This document shows, in pieces, positions 1 through 5,706 of a stretch of DNA of 9,855 nt (the stretch's first letter is position 1; every line of letters starts with the position of its first letter). A model generated the notes under the pieces. It made no database searches. It was not told where the DNA came from and worked only from the letters and a program-made list of their open reading frames with translations. The position numbers and the translations under genes are program-made. The DNA is taken from the NCBI GenBank assembly GCA_022710245.1, contig JAKLHH010000189.1, positions 1 through 9,855 on the forward strand. The letters are read 5' to 3'. The DNA comes from Myxococcota bacterium (GTDB lineage Bacteria; Myxococcota; Polyangia; GCA-2747355; JAKLHH01).

Positions 1-412
1 GGTGGTGCCCGGGCGCACCGAGGTGCGCAGCGTGATGAGGCCGGTCACCCAGAGCGTCACCGAATACAGCTACCAGTGCCAGACCACCTCGGTGCCGGTG
101 ACGCGCATGGAGACGACCTACCAGTATCAGTACGACTACGCCTCGAAGAGCTCGCGGAGCGTGCCGGTCACCCGCTCCGTGACGAGCTACGAGTCACGCC
201 AGGACTGCCGCATGGTGCCGACCACGCGCGTGGTGACCCGCTACGAGTACCAGCTGGAGACCCACTACGTCCCGCCGAGCCTGACGTACATCTCGGCGCG
301 CTACACCGACTTCGAGCTGGTGGAGAGCCGGCCCGTCTGCGTCCTCGCCGAGGAGACCGACGAGCGGGCGCCGCATGTCATCCACGGGACGATCTGGCGC
401 GATCCGTGGTGA
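1..412 (+). CDS. Repeat protein with VPVTR..T.Y motifs (5' partial)
   Basis: The reading frame is open to the left edge, so the start lies outside the window; the first in-frame codons (GTG GTG) need not be the start. About 136 residues are visible, ending at TGA 410-412. The visible part contains four loose repeats of about 20 residues, each with a core like (S/M)VP(V/T)TRxxTxY followed by Tyr/Gln-rich residues: RPVTQSVTEY, VPVTRMETTY, VPVTRSVTSY and VPTTRVVTRY. A non-repeat C-terminal part follows, ending in a Trp-containing segment (IHGTIWRDPW). The alternating Val/Thr/Tyr pattern suggests a beta-rich, probably exported, repeat protein, but no signal peptide can be seen because the start is missing. 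I do not recognise a named family. It converges with the minus-strand lipoprotein gene downstream. Confidence 0.7.
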   Translation, partial: VVPGRTEVRSVMRPVTQSVTEYSYQCQTTSVPVTRMETTYQYQYDYASKSSRSVPVTRSVTSYESRQDCRMVPTTRVVTRYEYQLETHYVPPSLTYISARYTDFELVESRPVCVLAEETDERAPHVIHGTIWRDPW

Positions 413-426
413 GCGCCGTGTCGCAG

Positions 427-445
427 GCGCCCGGCCTCGGGGCGC
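427..445 (+). terminator. Possible GC hairpin after the repeat-protein gene
   Basis: A 6-bp perfect stem (GCGCCC at 427-432, GGGCGC at 440-445) closes a 7-nt loop 14 bases after the stop at 412. There is no T-tract, so it is at best a weak or Rho-assisted terminator. In this GC-rich background a 6-bp stem can arise by chance. Confidence 0.25.
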
Positions 446-452
446 GGCGTGG

Positions 453-486
453 ATGAGCTGGCCAGCTACATGAGTTGGCCGGCTAC
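453..486. repeat. 17-bp tandem repeat, each unit palindromic
   Basis: Two adjacent copies, ATGAGCTGGCCAGCTAC (453-469) and ATGAGTTGGCCGGCTAC (470-486), differ at two positions. The first contains the perfect 12-bp palindrome AGCTGGCCAGCT. In the second, the two changes fall at paired positions and leave a G-U pair in plus-strand RNA. The repeat covers the stop codon of the minus-strand lipoprotein gene (483-485) and lies between convergent genes, so a role in 3'-end formation or mRNA stability is possible. Confidence 0.6.
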
Positions 487-1814
487 GGCGCGAAGCGGCC
501 CACGCGGATCGCCTCGCCCGCGTCGGTGATGACCCAGAGGTAGAGGCCGGCGAGCGAGGCGAAGGCTCCCTGGTTGAGCTCGAGCTGGATCGATCCCGCC
601 GTCCAGGAGAGCAGCCGCCCCTGCACCTCGCTGGTCCTCACCACGTCGGGTCGATGGACCCAGGTCGCCGCGGTGCTGAGCTCCACGCGGGCCCGGGTGA
701 CGTCGAGGTACACCTCGCTGATCTCCACGTTGCGGCCCGGGGCGAACTTCTGGGTGGAGCCGCCGTCGTCGAAGCCGAGCCAGTGCACGGTGAGGTTCTT
801 CCAGGCGCCGGTGTCGAGCTGGGTGCCCTCGACGGCGGGGCTGGCGTAGAGGTACAGCGCCTTGGGCCGGAACTCGATGGGGTTCGTCCCGTTCACGGAC
901 GAGTTCGAGCCGAGGGAGAGCTTGCCGTTGACGTAGAGGTCGGCGATCCCCTGCACGCGATCGAGGAAGAGCTCGAGCCGGTGCCAGGCGGCGCCCGGGT
1001 CGGGCAGGCTGCCCCAGGACTTGAGGTTGCCGAAGCCCACCGTGTCCGCGGTGAGGCCGGCCACCGTGAGATCGTAGTGGCCGCTGCCGGCGCCGAAGGT
1101 GTCGCCGAAGCGGAGCGGCTTGTCCTCGCCGCCGTTGCCGCTCGCGTCCTGCGGGTAGCCCGGCGTGGCGCCGTTCATCCGCAGCCACCAGCTGAGGTAG
1201 AGCTGCTGGTTGGCCTGCGCTCCCCAGCTCGCGGGCCACTTGGGCCCCGAGATCCGCGAGTAGGGCTTCGGGTCGCTGGCGCTCTTGGCGTAGTTCCCGT
1301 ACTGGGCCTTGGCGCGGGCATGGCGCAGCCTGGAGGCCGCGGTGGTGTACTTGAGCTTGTGCTCGGGCACGTCCCAGCCCTGGTAGAGCCCCTGGTCGGC
1401 CCAGACCGCGGTGGTGATGGGATCGCCGTCGGCGAGACCGGCGTAGGCCTTCTGGTCCACGCCGTCGAGGTACTGGGCCGAGACCTGATCCCAGAGCCAG
1501 GGCAACGGGCGCGGTCGAGCCCCCAGGCCGCCGGCGGCGCGGGTGATGGTGACCGTGCCGCCGTGGACGAACGCGCCGCTCACGGCGAAGCTGGGGTCCG
1601 GCAGGAAGCCCTTGGCGGACGCGTCCGGGGCGCCCCGCTCGGGGCGAGGCCCGTCGAGGCGAGCGGCGTCGAGGGGGCTGCTGTCTAGCCCGACGGTCTC
1701 GAGCCCGCGCTGATCGACGAGCCCACGCTCGCTGGCCGGGCGGTCGAGCGCGGGCGGAGACGAGTCGCTGCACGCCGCGGCGAGGACGAAGAGCACCACC
1801 GCCGGAAGCTTCAT
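483..1814 (-). CDS. Lipoprotein with concanavalin A-like (LamG/polysaccharide lyase-like) domain
   Basis: 443 residues from ATG 1814. This start is chosen over the in-frame GTG at 1820 because GGAGG (1821-1825) lies 6 nt before the ATG but directly abuts the GTG. The N-terminus is a lipoprotein signal: Lys2, a hydrophobic core, and lipobox LAAAC with Cys15. An Asp/Pro/Arg-rich linker follows (about 16-70), typical of myxobacterial surface lipoproteins. The rest is beta-rich with many Trp and Tyr. The segment 276-300 (AWHRLELFLD...IADLYVNGKL) matches the strand pair typical of concanavalin-like carbohydrate-binding or polysaccharide-lyase-like folds. I infer a membrane-anchored glycan-binding protein or glycan lyase; no catalytic residues can be assigned. 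It is last in a minus-strand operon, 56 nt after the glycosyltransferase stop with no obvious terminator between, which fits a shared carbohydrate-related role. Confidence 0.85.
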   Translation of the reverse strand: MKLPAVVLFVLAAACSDSSPPALDRPASERGLVDQRGLETVGLDSSPLDAARLDGPRPERGAPDASAKGFLPDPSFAVSGAFVHGGTVTITRAAGGLGARPRPLPWLWDQVSAQYLDGVDQKAYAGLADGDPITTAVWADQGLYQGWDVPEHKLKYTTAASRLRHARAKAQYGNYAKSASDPKPYSRISGPKWPASWGAQANQQLYLSWWLRMNGATPGYPQDASGNGGEDKPLRFGDTFGAGSGHYDLTVAGLTADTVGFGNLKSWGSLPDPGAAWHRLELFLDRVQGIADLYVNGKLSLGSNSSVNGTNPIEFRPKALYLYASPAVEGTQLDTGAWKNLTVHWLGFDDGGSTQKFAPGRNVEISEVYLDVTRARVELSTAATWVHRPDVVRTSEVQGRLLSWTAGSIQLELNQGAFASLAGLYLWVITDAGEAIRVGRFAP

Positions 1815-1870
1815 CGGCACCCTCCAGGGAAGTGAGGAGATGGTACGCGTGATCGAGCGAGGACGCGAGG

Positions 1871-3118
1871 TCAGGCGACCGCGGAGGAGCTCGCGGTCGG
1901 TGCCACCGTCGCCGCGCCGCCCTCGCGGGTGATCCGCTCGACGGCGGTCGCCAGGCCGTGCTCGTGGGCGAGCTGCCGCGAGATCTCCCTCGCCCGCTGG
2001 CTGAGGGAGCGATCATAGAGGAGCGCCCGGAAGCTCCCCGCCAGCCGGCGCCAGCCGACGCGGCCGGTGAGCGCGGCGGGGGCGACGCCGAGGCGGTGCA
2101 GGCGGTGGCCCCAGTAGAACTGGTCGGCGAACTGCGGGAGGATCACCTGCGGCACGCCGGCGCGCGCGGCCGTGTGCACGGTCCCGCTGCCGCCCGCGTG
2201 GACCACGCCCGCCAGGTAGGGGAAGAGCTGCGCATGCGGGAGCTCGCCGACGCAGAGCACCTCGCCGCTGACGCCCCGGCGCCCGAGGCCGGTCCAGCCG
2301 CGGGCGAGGAGCAGCCGGCAGCCGACCTCGCGCGCGGCGCGCACCGCGGCCTCGGTCATCCGCTCCGGGTGCTTGATGCTGACGCTGCCGAAGCCCATGT
2401 AGATCGGCGGCGGCCCGGCCTGCGCGAAGCGCACCACCTCGTCGGGTAGCTCGCCCTCGCTGGCGATGTCGATGGCGCCCGTGTAGCTGTAGGGGTGGCG
2501 CCACTCCGGGTCCGGCGCCGAGAGCGTGGGGCTGAAGGCGAGGAGCGTGTGGCTCCGCTCGGCGAAGTAGTCCGCCAGCGAGCGGATGCGGGGCAGGCCC
2601 AGGCGGCGCCGCACGCGCTCGAGCTGGCCGCGGGCGAGGAGCCCGATGCCCTGGGTGAGCGCGATCCACATCAGGCGGTTCGCGGCCGGCGGCAGGTTGG
2701 GCCAGGGCAGCAGCGGCGGCGGCCCCGAGCCGATCAGCACCGGACAGTAGGCGACGCGGAAGTGCGGGATGCCGAGCGCCTCGGCGACGGTGGGCGCGGT
2801 CGGCTCCGTGTGGCCGGTGACCAGGACATCGGCGCCGCGCGCTGCCTCCAGCACCACCCCCGCGCGCTCCTCGAGCCCGCTCGACATCCAGCGGAGCGCC
2901 TGCTTCGAGGCCTCCCAGCTGGAGCCCATGTCCGCCATCGCCTGCTCGATGTCCTCGTGGTAGAGGTGCGGCTCGAGGCCGGCGCGGCGGGCGGCGGGCT
3001 CGAAGTAGGGCGCCACGCAGAGGTCGACCTGGTGCCCCCGCCGGTGCAGCGCGCCGGCGATGGCGATGACCGGATACACGTCGCCGCGCGAGCCGCGGCC
3101 GACGAGGACGACCTTCAT
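1871..3118 (-). CDS. GT1-family (UGT/MGT-type) glycosyltransferase
   Basis: 415 residues from ATG 3118, which overlaps the upstream radical SAM stop as ATGA, so translation is probably coupled; a longer in-frame start at 3328 would lie deep inside that gene. Family features: an N-terminal Rossmann start with RGSRGDVYP (8-16, the G.(R)GD..P motif of sterol/macrolide/flavonoid glucosyltransferases), a second domain opening with MGFGS (241-245), and the nucleotide-sugar motif HAGGSGT (307-313), continued by G.P at 321-323, P328 and DQ at 332-333. Length is normal for a complete GT-B enzyme. It should move a sugar from a UDP- or TDP-sugar to a small molecule, lipid or peptide acceptor in the cytoplasm. 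The acceptor cannot be read from sequence. Its coupling to a radical SAM enzyme suggests sequential tailoring of one product. Confidence 0.92.
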   Translation of the reverse strand: MKVVLVGRGSRGDVYPVIAIAGALHRRGHQVDLCVAPYFEPAARRAGLEPHLYHEDIEQAMADMGSSWEASKQALRWMSSGLEERAGVVLEAARGADVLVTGHTEPTAPTVAEALGIPHFRVAYCPVLIGSGPPPLLPWPNLPPAANRLMWIALTQGIGLLARGQLERVRRRLGLPRIRSLADYFAERSHTLLAFSPTLSAPDPEWRHPYSYTGAIDIASEGELPDEVVRFAQAGPPPIYMGFGSVSIKHPERMTEAAVRAAREVGCRLLLARGWTGLGRRGVSGEVLCVGELPHAQLFPYLAGVVHAGGSGTVHTAARAGVPQVILPQFADQFYWGHRLHRLGVAPAALTGRVGWRRLAGSFRALLYDRSLSQRAREISRQLAHEHGLATAVERITREGGAATVAPTASSSAVA

Positions 3119-4407
3119 GCCTGCACCTGCTCCTCGGCCCCGGCGCGGGGCGAACGCGGGCGCGGCGCCGGCGCGCGGCCGATCTCGCCGAGGAGGGCCG
3201 GGTCGATCTGCGGGAGCGACAGCTTCGAGCCCTGCCGCCGCCACTGGATGGCGCCCCAGGGGATGCGGAAGAGGAGCGTCTTCGGGCTGAACTGGAGCGA
3301 GCTGATCACCCAGCAGCCGTGCGTGCACCAGCAGTTCGCCCGGTGCCCGCCGCCGATCGCCTGGATCTCCCGCCGCATCGCCTCGGAGGTGAGCGCGGCG
3401 CGGAGGTCGTAGCCGTAGTCCTCGAGGCGCCCGATCGGCGGCCGCAGCTCGCAGGCGCGGATGGAGCCGTCGTGGTCGATGACGGCGGTGGTGAGGCCGG
3501 CGGTGCAGTCCATGCCCCAGGGCGTCGGCCCCTCGACGTTCTCCTCCTGCACCGTGTACATCAGCCGCAGCGTCCCCAGGAAGAAGAGCTTGGCGAACCA
3601 GCGCGCGCGCGGGTCCACGTTCTCGAAGAGGCGGTCGGCCATGCGGTCATAGAGCGGGAAGAGCTCGAGGTGGAGCTGCTCGAGCTCGGCGCGCGTGAGG
3701 CCCTTCAGCGACGGGTCGCGCGGGTTGCCGCGGACGTTCTCGAAGAAGTGCGTGCCGGCGCAGTTGCGCTCCATCAGGTAGGCCCCGACCGAGAGCATCT
3801 GCTCGCGCGTCTCCCGGGTCACCACCGTCGCGATGTTGCGGACCAGCCGCGGGTGGCCGCCGAAGCGGGCGCCGATGCGGTCCATGGTGTCGAGGACGGT
3901 GCGGAAGCTCCCGTCGATGCCGCGGATGCGGTCGTGGGTCGCGCCCAGCCCGTCGACGGAGAAGTTCAGGTGGATGGTCAGCTTGGGGCAGCTGTCGAGC
4001 AGGCGCGCCACGATCTTCTCGGCGCGGTCGGGGAGGCTGCCGTTGGTCGGGAAGTTGATCGAGCGGATGCCGTTCTGGTGATAGAAGAGCTCGATCACCT
4101 CGGCGAGGTCCTCGCGCAGGCAGGGCTCGCCGCCGGAGAGCCAGAGCTTGTCGAAGTGCGGCACGCTCTCGGCGACCTTGCGCAGCTGCTCGAAGCTGAG
4201 GTCGGTGCCCTGGTTCAGCGTCTCGTGCGCGAAGCAGGTGCGGCAGCGCGAGTTGCAGCGCGAGGTGACGAAGAGGAAGACCGACTCCAGCGAGGGTCGC
4301 CGGAGGATCTTGCGCAGGAAGCCGGCCTCGCCCAGGTGGACATCGGTCTTGCCCGCGCGGGGGCTGAGGAGCTCGCGGAGGACGCCGGTGACCTTCTCGA
4401 TCTGCAT
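3115..4407 (-). CDS. Radical SAM enzyme with SPASM/twitch-like C-terminal cysteines
   Basis: 430 residues from ATG 4407, with GGGGAG 6 nt upstream; the longer GTG start at 4434 has no such site. The [4Fe-4S]/SAM motif is C51-xxx-C55-xx-C58 (CNSRCRTC), followed by SGGEP (91-95), the SAM amino-group loop. A C-terminal region carries C301-x12-G-x4-C319 (CTAG...DGSIRAC), the opening signature of SPASM/twitch auxiliary-cluster domains, then C359, C361 and C365 (CWCTHGC). This is fewer cysteines than a canonical seven-Cys SPASM, so one auxiliary cluster (twitch) or a variant is likely. The last 65 residues are a non-SPASM tail rich in Pro and Arg. Such enzymes often modify peptides (RiPP maturases, anaerobic sulfatase-maturase relatives), but sugar- or lipid-acting members exist. 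It is first in the operon and coupled to the glycosyltransferase. Confidence 0.9.
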   Translation of the reverse strand: MQIEKVTGVLRELLSPRAGKTDVHLGEAGFLRKILRRPSLESVFLFVTSRCNSRCRTCFAHETLNQGTDLSFEQLRKVAESVPHFDKLWLSGGEPCLREDLAEVIELFYHQNGIRSINFPTNGSLPDRAEKIVARLLDSCPKLTIHLNFSVDGLGATHDRIRGIDGSFRTVLDTMDRIGARFGGHPRLVRNIATVVTRETREQMLSVGAYLMERNCAGTHFFENVRGNPRDPSLKGLTRAELEQLHLELFPLYDRMADRLFENVDPRARWFAKLFFLGTLRLMYTVQEENVEGPTPWGMDCTAGLTTAVIDHDGSIRACELRPPIGRLEDYGYDLRAALTSEAMRREIQAIGGGHRANCWCTHGCWVISSLQFSPKTLLFRIPWGAIQWRRQGSKLSLPQIDPALLGEIGRAPAPRPRSPRAGAEEQVQA

Positions 4408-4448
4408 GATGATCTCCCCTCTCTGTGGGCTCACGGCCCGGGGGCCAG

Positions 4449-4477
4449 ACTGTAGCGATCGGGGAGGCGCACCTCAA
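4449..4477 (-). promoter_or_regulatory. Sigma70-like promoter for the radical SAM-glycosyltransferase operon
   Basis: On the minus strand, TTGAGG (4477-4472) and TACAGT (4454-4449) are separated by exactly 17 nt. Each hexamer matches 4 of 6 consensus positions. A start site near 4442 would leave a leader of about 35 nt before ATG 4407 that includes the GGGGAG ribosome-binding site. Spacing and position are good; the call rests on motif only. Confidence 0.5.
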
Positions 4478-4512
4478 GGGCGCGGTCCTCGACCACCGCA
4501 CTTTCTGCCTCG

Positions 4513-4542
4513 AAGGTGACGGAGGTGACGCGTTTTCGCGTC
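4513..4542. promoter_or_regulatory. Direct repeat and hairpin in the divergent intergenic region
   Basis: GGTGACG occurs twice close together (about 4515-4530). The second copy runs into a perfect hairpin, GACGCG-TTTT-CGCGTC (4527-4542). It lies between the two divergent radical SAM genes and upstream of the minus-strand promoter, where an operator could sit. Its function is a guess, and the TTTT loop shows it is not a simple intrinsic terminator. Confidence 0.25.
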
Positions 4543-4577
4543 GGCGCTGACGCCTTCCGGCCCGGGGCCGATCTGCG

Positions 4578-4741
4578 CTAGACCCAAGACAAGCGCATGA
4601 GCCGTAGCGAGGAGGGCGAGACCGAGGCGAGGCAAGGAGGGCCGACGAAGTCGTACTTCTGATACTTCGAGAAGGCCCGACGCCGTATCGCCGACGGTAT
4701 CGCCCTCCGCTGTAGGCGACATGCGCTTGTTTTGGGGCTAG
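4578..4741. repeat. 164-bp imperfect palindromic element (MITE-like) with CTAG ends
   Basis: The two 22-bp ends (4578-4599 and 4720-4741) are inverted copies with 20 of 22 matches, both starting CTAG and including ACAAGCGCATG. Symmetry about 4659.5 continues inward: GGAGGGCGAGACCG at 4611-4624 faces CGGTATCGCCCTCC at 4695-4708 (13 of 14 paired). The core holds GGGCC/GGCCC (4639-4643, 4674-4678) and CGAAGT/ACTTCG (4646-4651, 4664-4669). The whole element could fold as one long hairpin in DNA or RNA. It has no convincing gene. CTAG at both ends could be a palindromic 4-bp target duplication or part of the terminal repeat. It resembles a non-autonomous transposon derivative or dispersed intergenic palindrome; copy number elsewhere is unknown. 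Its right edge abuts the start of the next gene. Confidence 0.75.
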
Positions 4742-4742
4742 A

Positions 4743-5705
4743 GTGGCGCGCATGCCTCCCCGCTGGCGCAGCTGGCCCCTCGACGGCAAGCTCCTCCGCT
4801 TCGACCGCGAGACGGGTGTGAACCAGCTCCTCTCCGGCGAGGAGACGGCGCACCTGCGGCAGCGCGCGCCGCGCTTCATGCACGTGGCGCTGACGAACGC
4901 CTGCAACAAGGAGTGCTCCTTCTGCTACCGCCCGGCCGGCGTGGTGAGCCGCTGGAGCTTCGACGAGCTCCTCGCGCTCGCGCGCTGGGCCACGGAGTGG
5001 GGCGTCCTCGAGCTGACCTTCGGCGGCGGCGAGCCGCTGGTCTTCCCGCGCTTCGACGAGCTGCTCCGGCGGATCTGGCAGGAGACGCCGCTCTGCCCGA
5101 GCTTCACCACGAACGGCGTCGCGCTCGACGCGGCGCTCCTGCGCAGCATCCAGGGATGCTACGGGCAGCTGCAGCTCTCCATCTACGACGACGAGCAGCC
5201 GCTGGAGAAGATCGCGCTCCTCGTCCGCGAGGGGGCGCGCTTCGGGCTCAACGTGCTCGTCACGCCGGAGCGGCTGCGCACCCTCGAGCTCGACGTCTAC
5301 CGCTGGCACCGCGCCGGCGCGCGCGACCTGCTCCTGCTCAGCTACAAGGGGAGCGACGACGAGCTGCACCTGTCGCCCGACGACGACCGCCGCCTCGTGG
5401 CCAGCGTGCGCCGCCTGCGCGAGCGCTTCGGCCCCGGCCTGGTGTTCAAGGTCGACGTCTGCTGGCGCGAGCGGGTGGCCGGGCTGCCCCAGCTCCTCGA
5501 CGAGCCGGACTGCGGCGCCGCGGACAGCTTCCTCTCGCTGAGCGCCGACCGGCAGGTGCAGCCCTGCTCCTTCCACGAGCAGCGCGTCCCCTTCGAGAGC
5601 TTCGACGAGATCCCGATCATCTACGAGCAGCTCCGCCGCGCGTGTCCTCGCGCCGCGGCGCGTGGCTGCGGGCGCCCCACACCCCTTCAGCCCCGAGGAG
5701 AGTGA
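4743..5705 (+). CDS. Radical SAM protein with degenerate SPASM/twitch-like C-terminus
   Basis: 320 residues from GTG 4743 (GGGG 5 nt upstream, supplied by the palindrome edge) or 317 from ATG 4752, which has no good ribosome-binding site; the start is uncertain. Counted from the ATG, C51-xxx-C55-xx-C58 (CNKECSFCY) binds the [4Fe-4S] cluster, and GGGEP (91-95) contacts SAM. C254 and C272 have the same spacing as the first auxiliary-cluster pair of the divergent radical SAM protein, but the usual Gly of the DG.V.PC stretch is Arg267 (DRQVQPC). Only C298 and C306 follow, so an auxiliary cluster would be incomplete or unusual. The protein has the length of a minimal radical SAM core plus a short tail. 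One base separates its TGA from the next ATG, so it is translated together with the mosaic protein, its probable partner or substrate. Confidence 0.9.
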   Translation: MARMPPRWRSWPLDGKLLRFDRETGVNQLLSGEETAHLRQRAPRFMHVALTNACNKECSFCYRPAGVVSRWSFDELLALARWATEWGVLELTFGGGEPLVFPRFDELLRRIWQETPLCPSFTTNGVALDAALLRSIQGCYGQLQLSIYDDEQPLEKIALLVREGARFGLNVLVTPERLRTLELDVYRWHRAGARDLLLLSYKGSDDELHLSPDDDRRLVASVRRLRERFGPGLVFKVDVCWRERVAGLPQLLDEPDCGAADSFLSLSADRQVQPCSFHEQRVPFESFDEIPIIYEQLRRACPRAAARGCGRPTPLQPRGE

Positions 5706-5706
5706 G

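Noticed and set aside
654..1688. 344-codon plus-strand frame
   Set aside because: Antisense shadow of the lipoprotein gene, with Val/Gly/Ala/Arg-rich sequence and no motifs.
466..2016. 516-codon minus-strand frame overlapping the lipoprotein gene
   Set aside because: Its product is Arg/Pro/Ala-rich low-complexity sequence in a shifted frame. The lipoprotein frame has a signal peptide, lipobox and ribosome-binding site.
1871..3328. Longer 485-residue version of the glycosyltransferase
   Set aside because: The extra 70 residues overlap the radical SAM gene and have no family match. The Rossmann motif begins right after ATG 3118.
4555..4584. Plus-strand promoter with TAGACC at the left edge of the palindrome
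   Set aside because: The -35 candidate TTCCGG at 18 nt matches poorly, and TAGACC is part of the terminal repeat.
4474..4722. 82-codon minus-strand frame in the divergent intergenic region, a possible RiPP precursor
   Set aside because: Mostly the reverse of the palindromic element. It has no leader/core pattern, and its position over the promoter of the radical SAM operon argues against translation.
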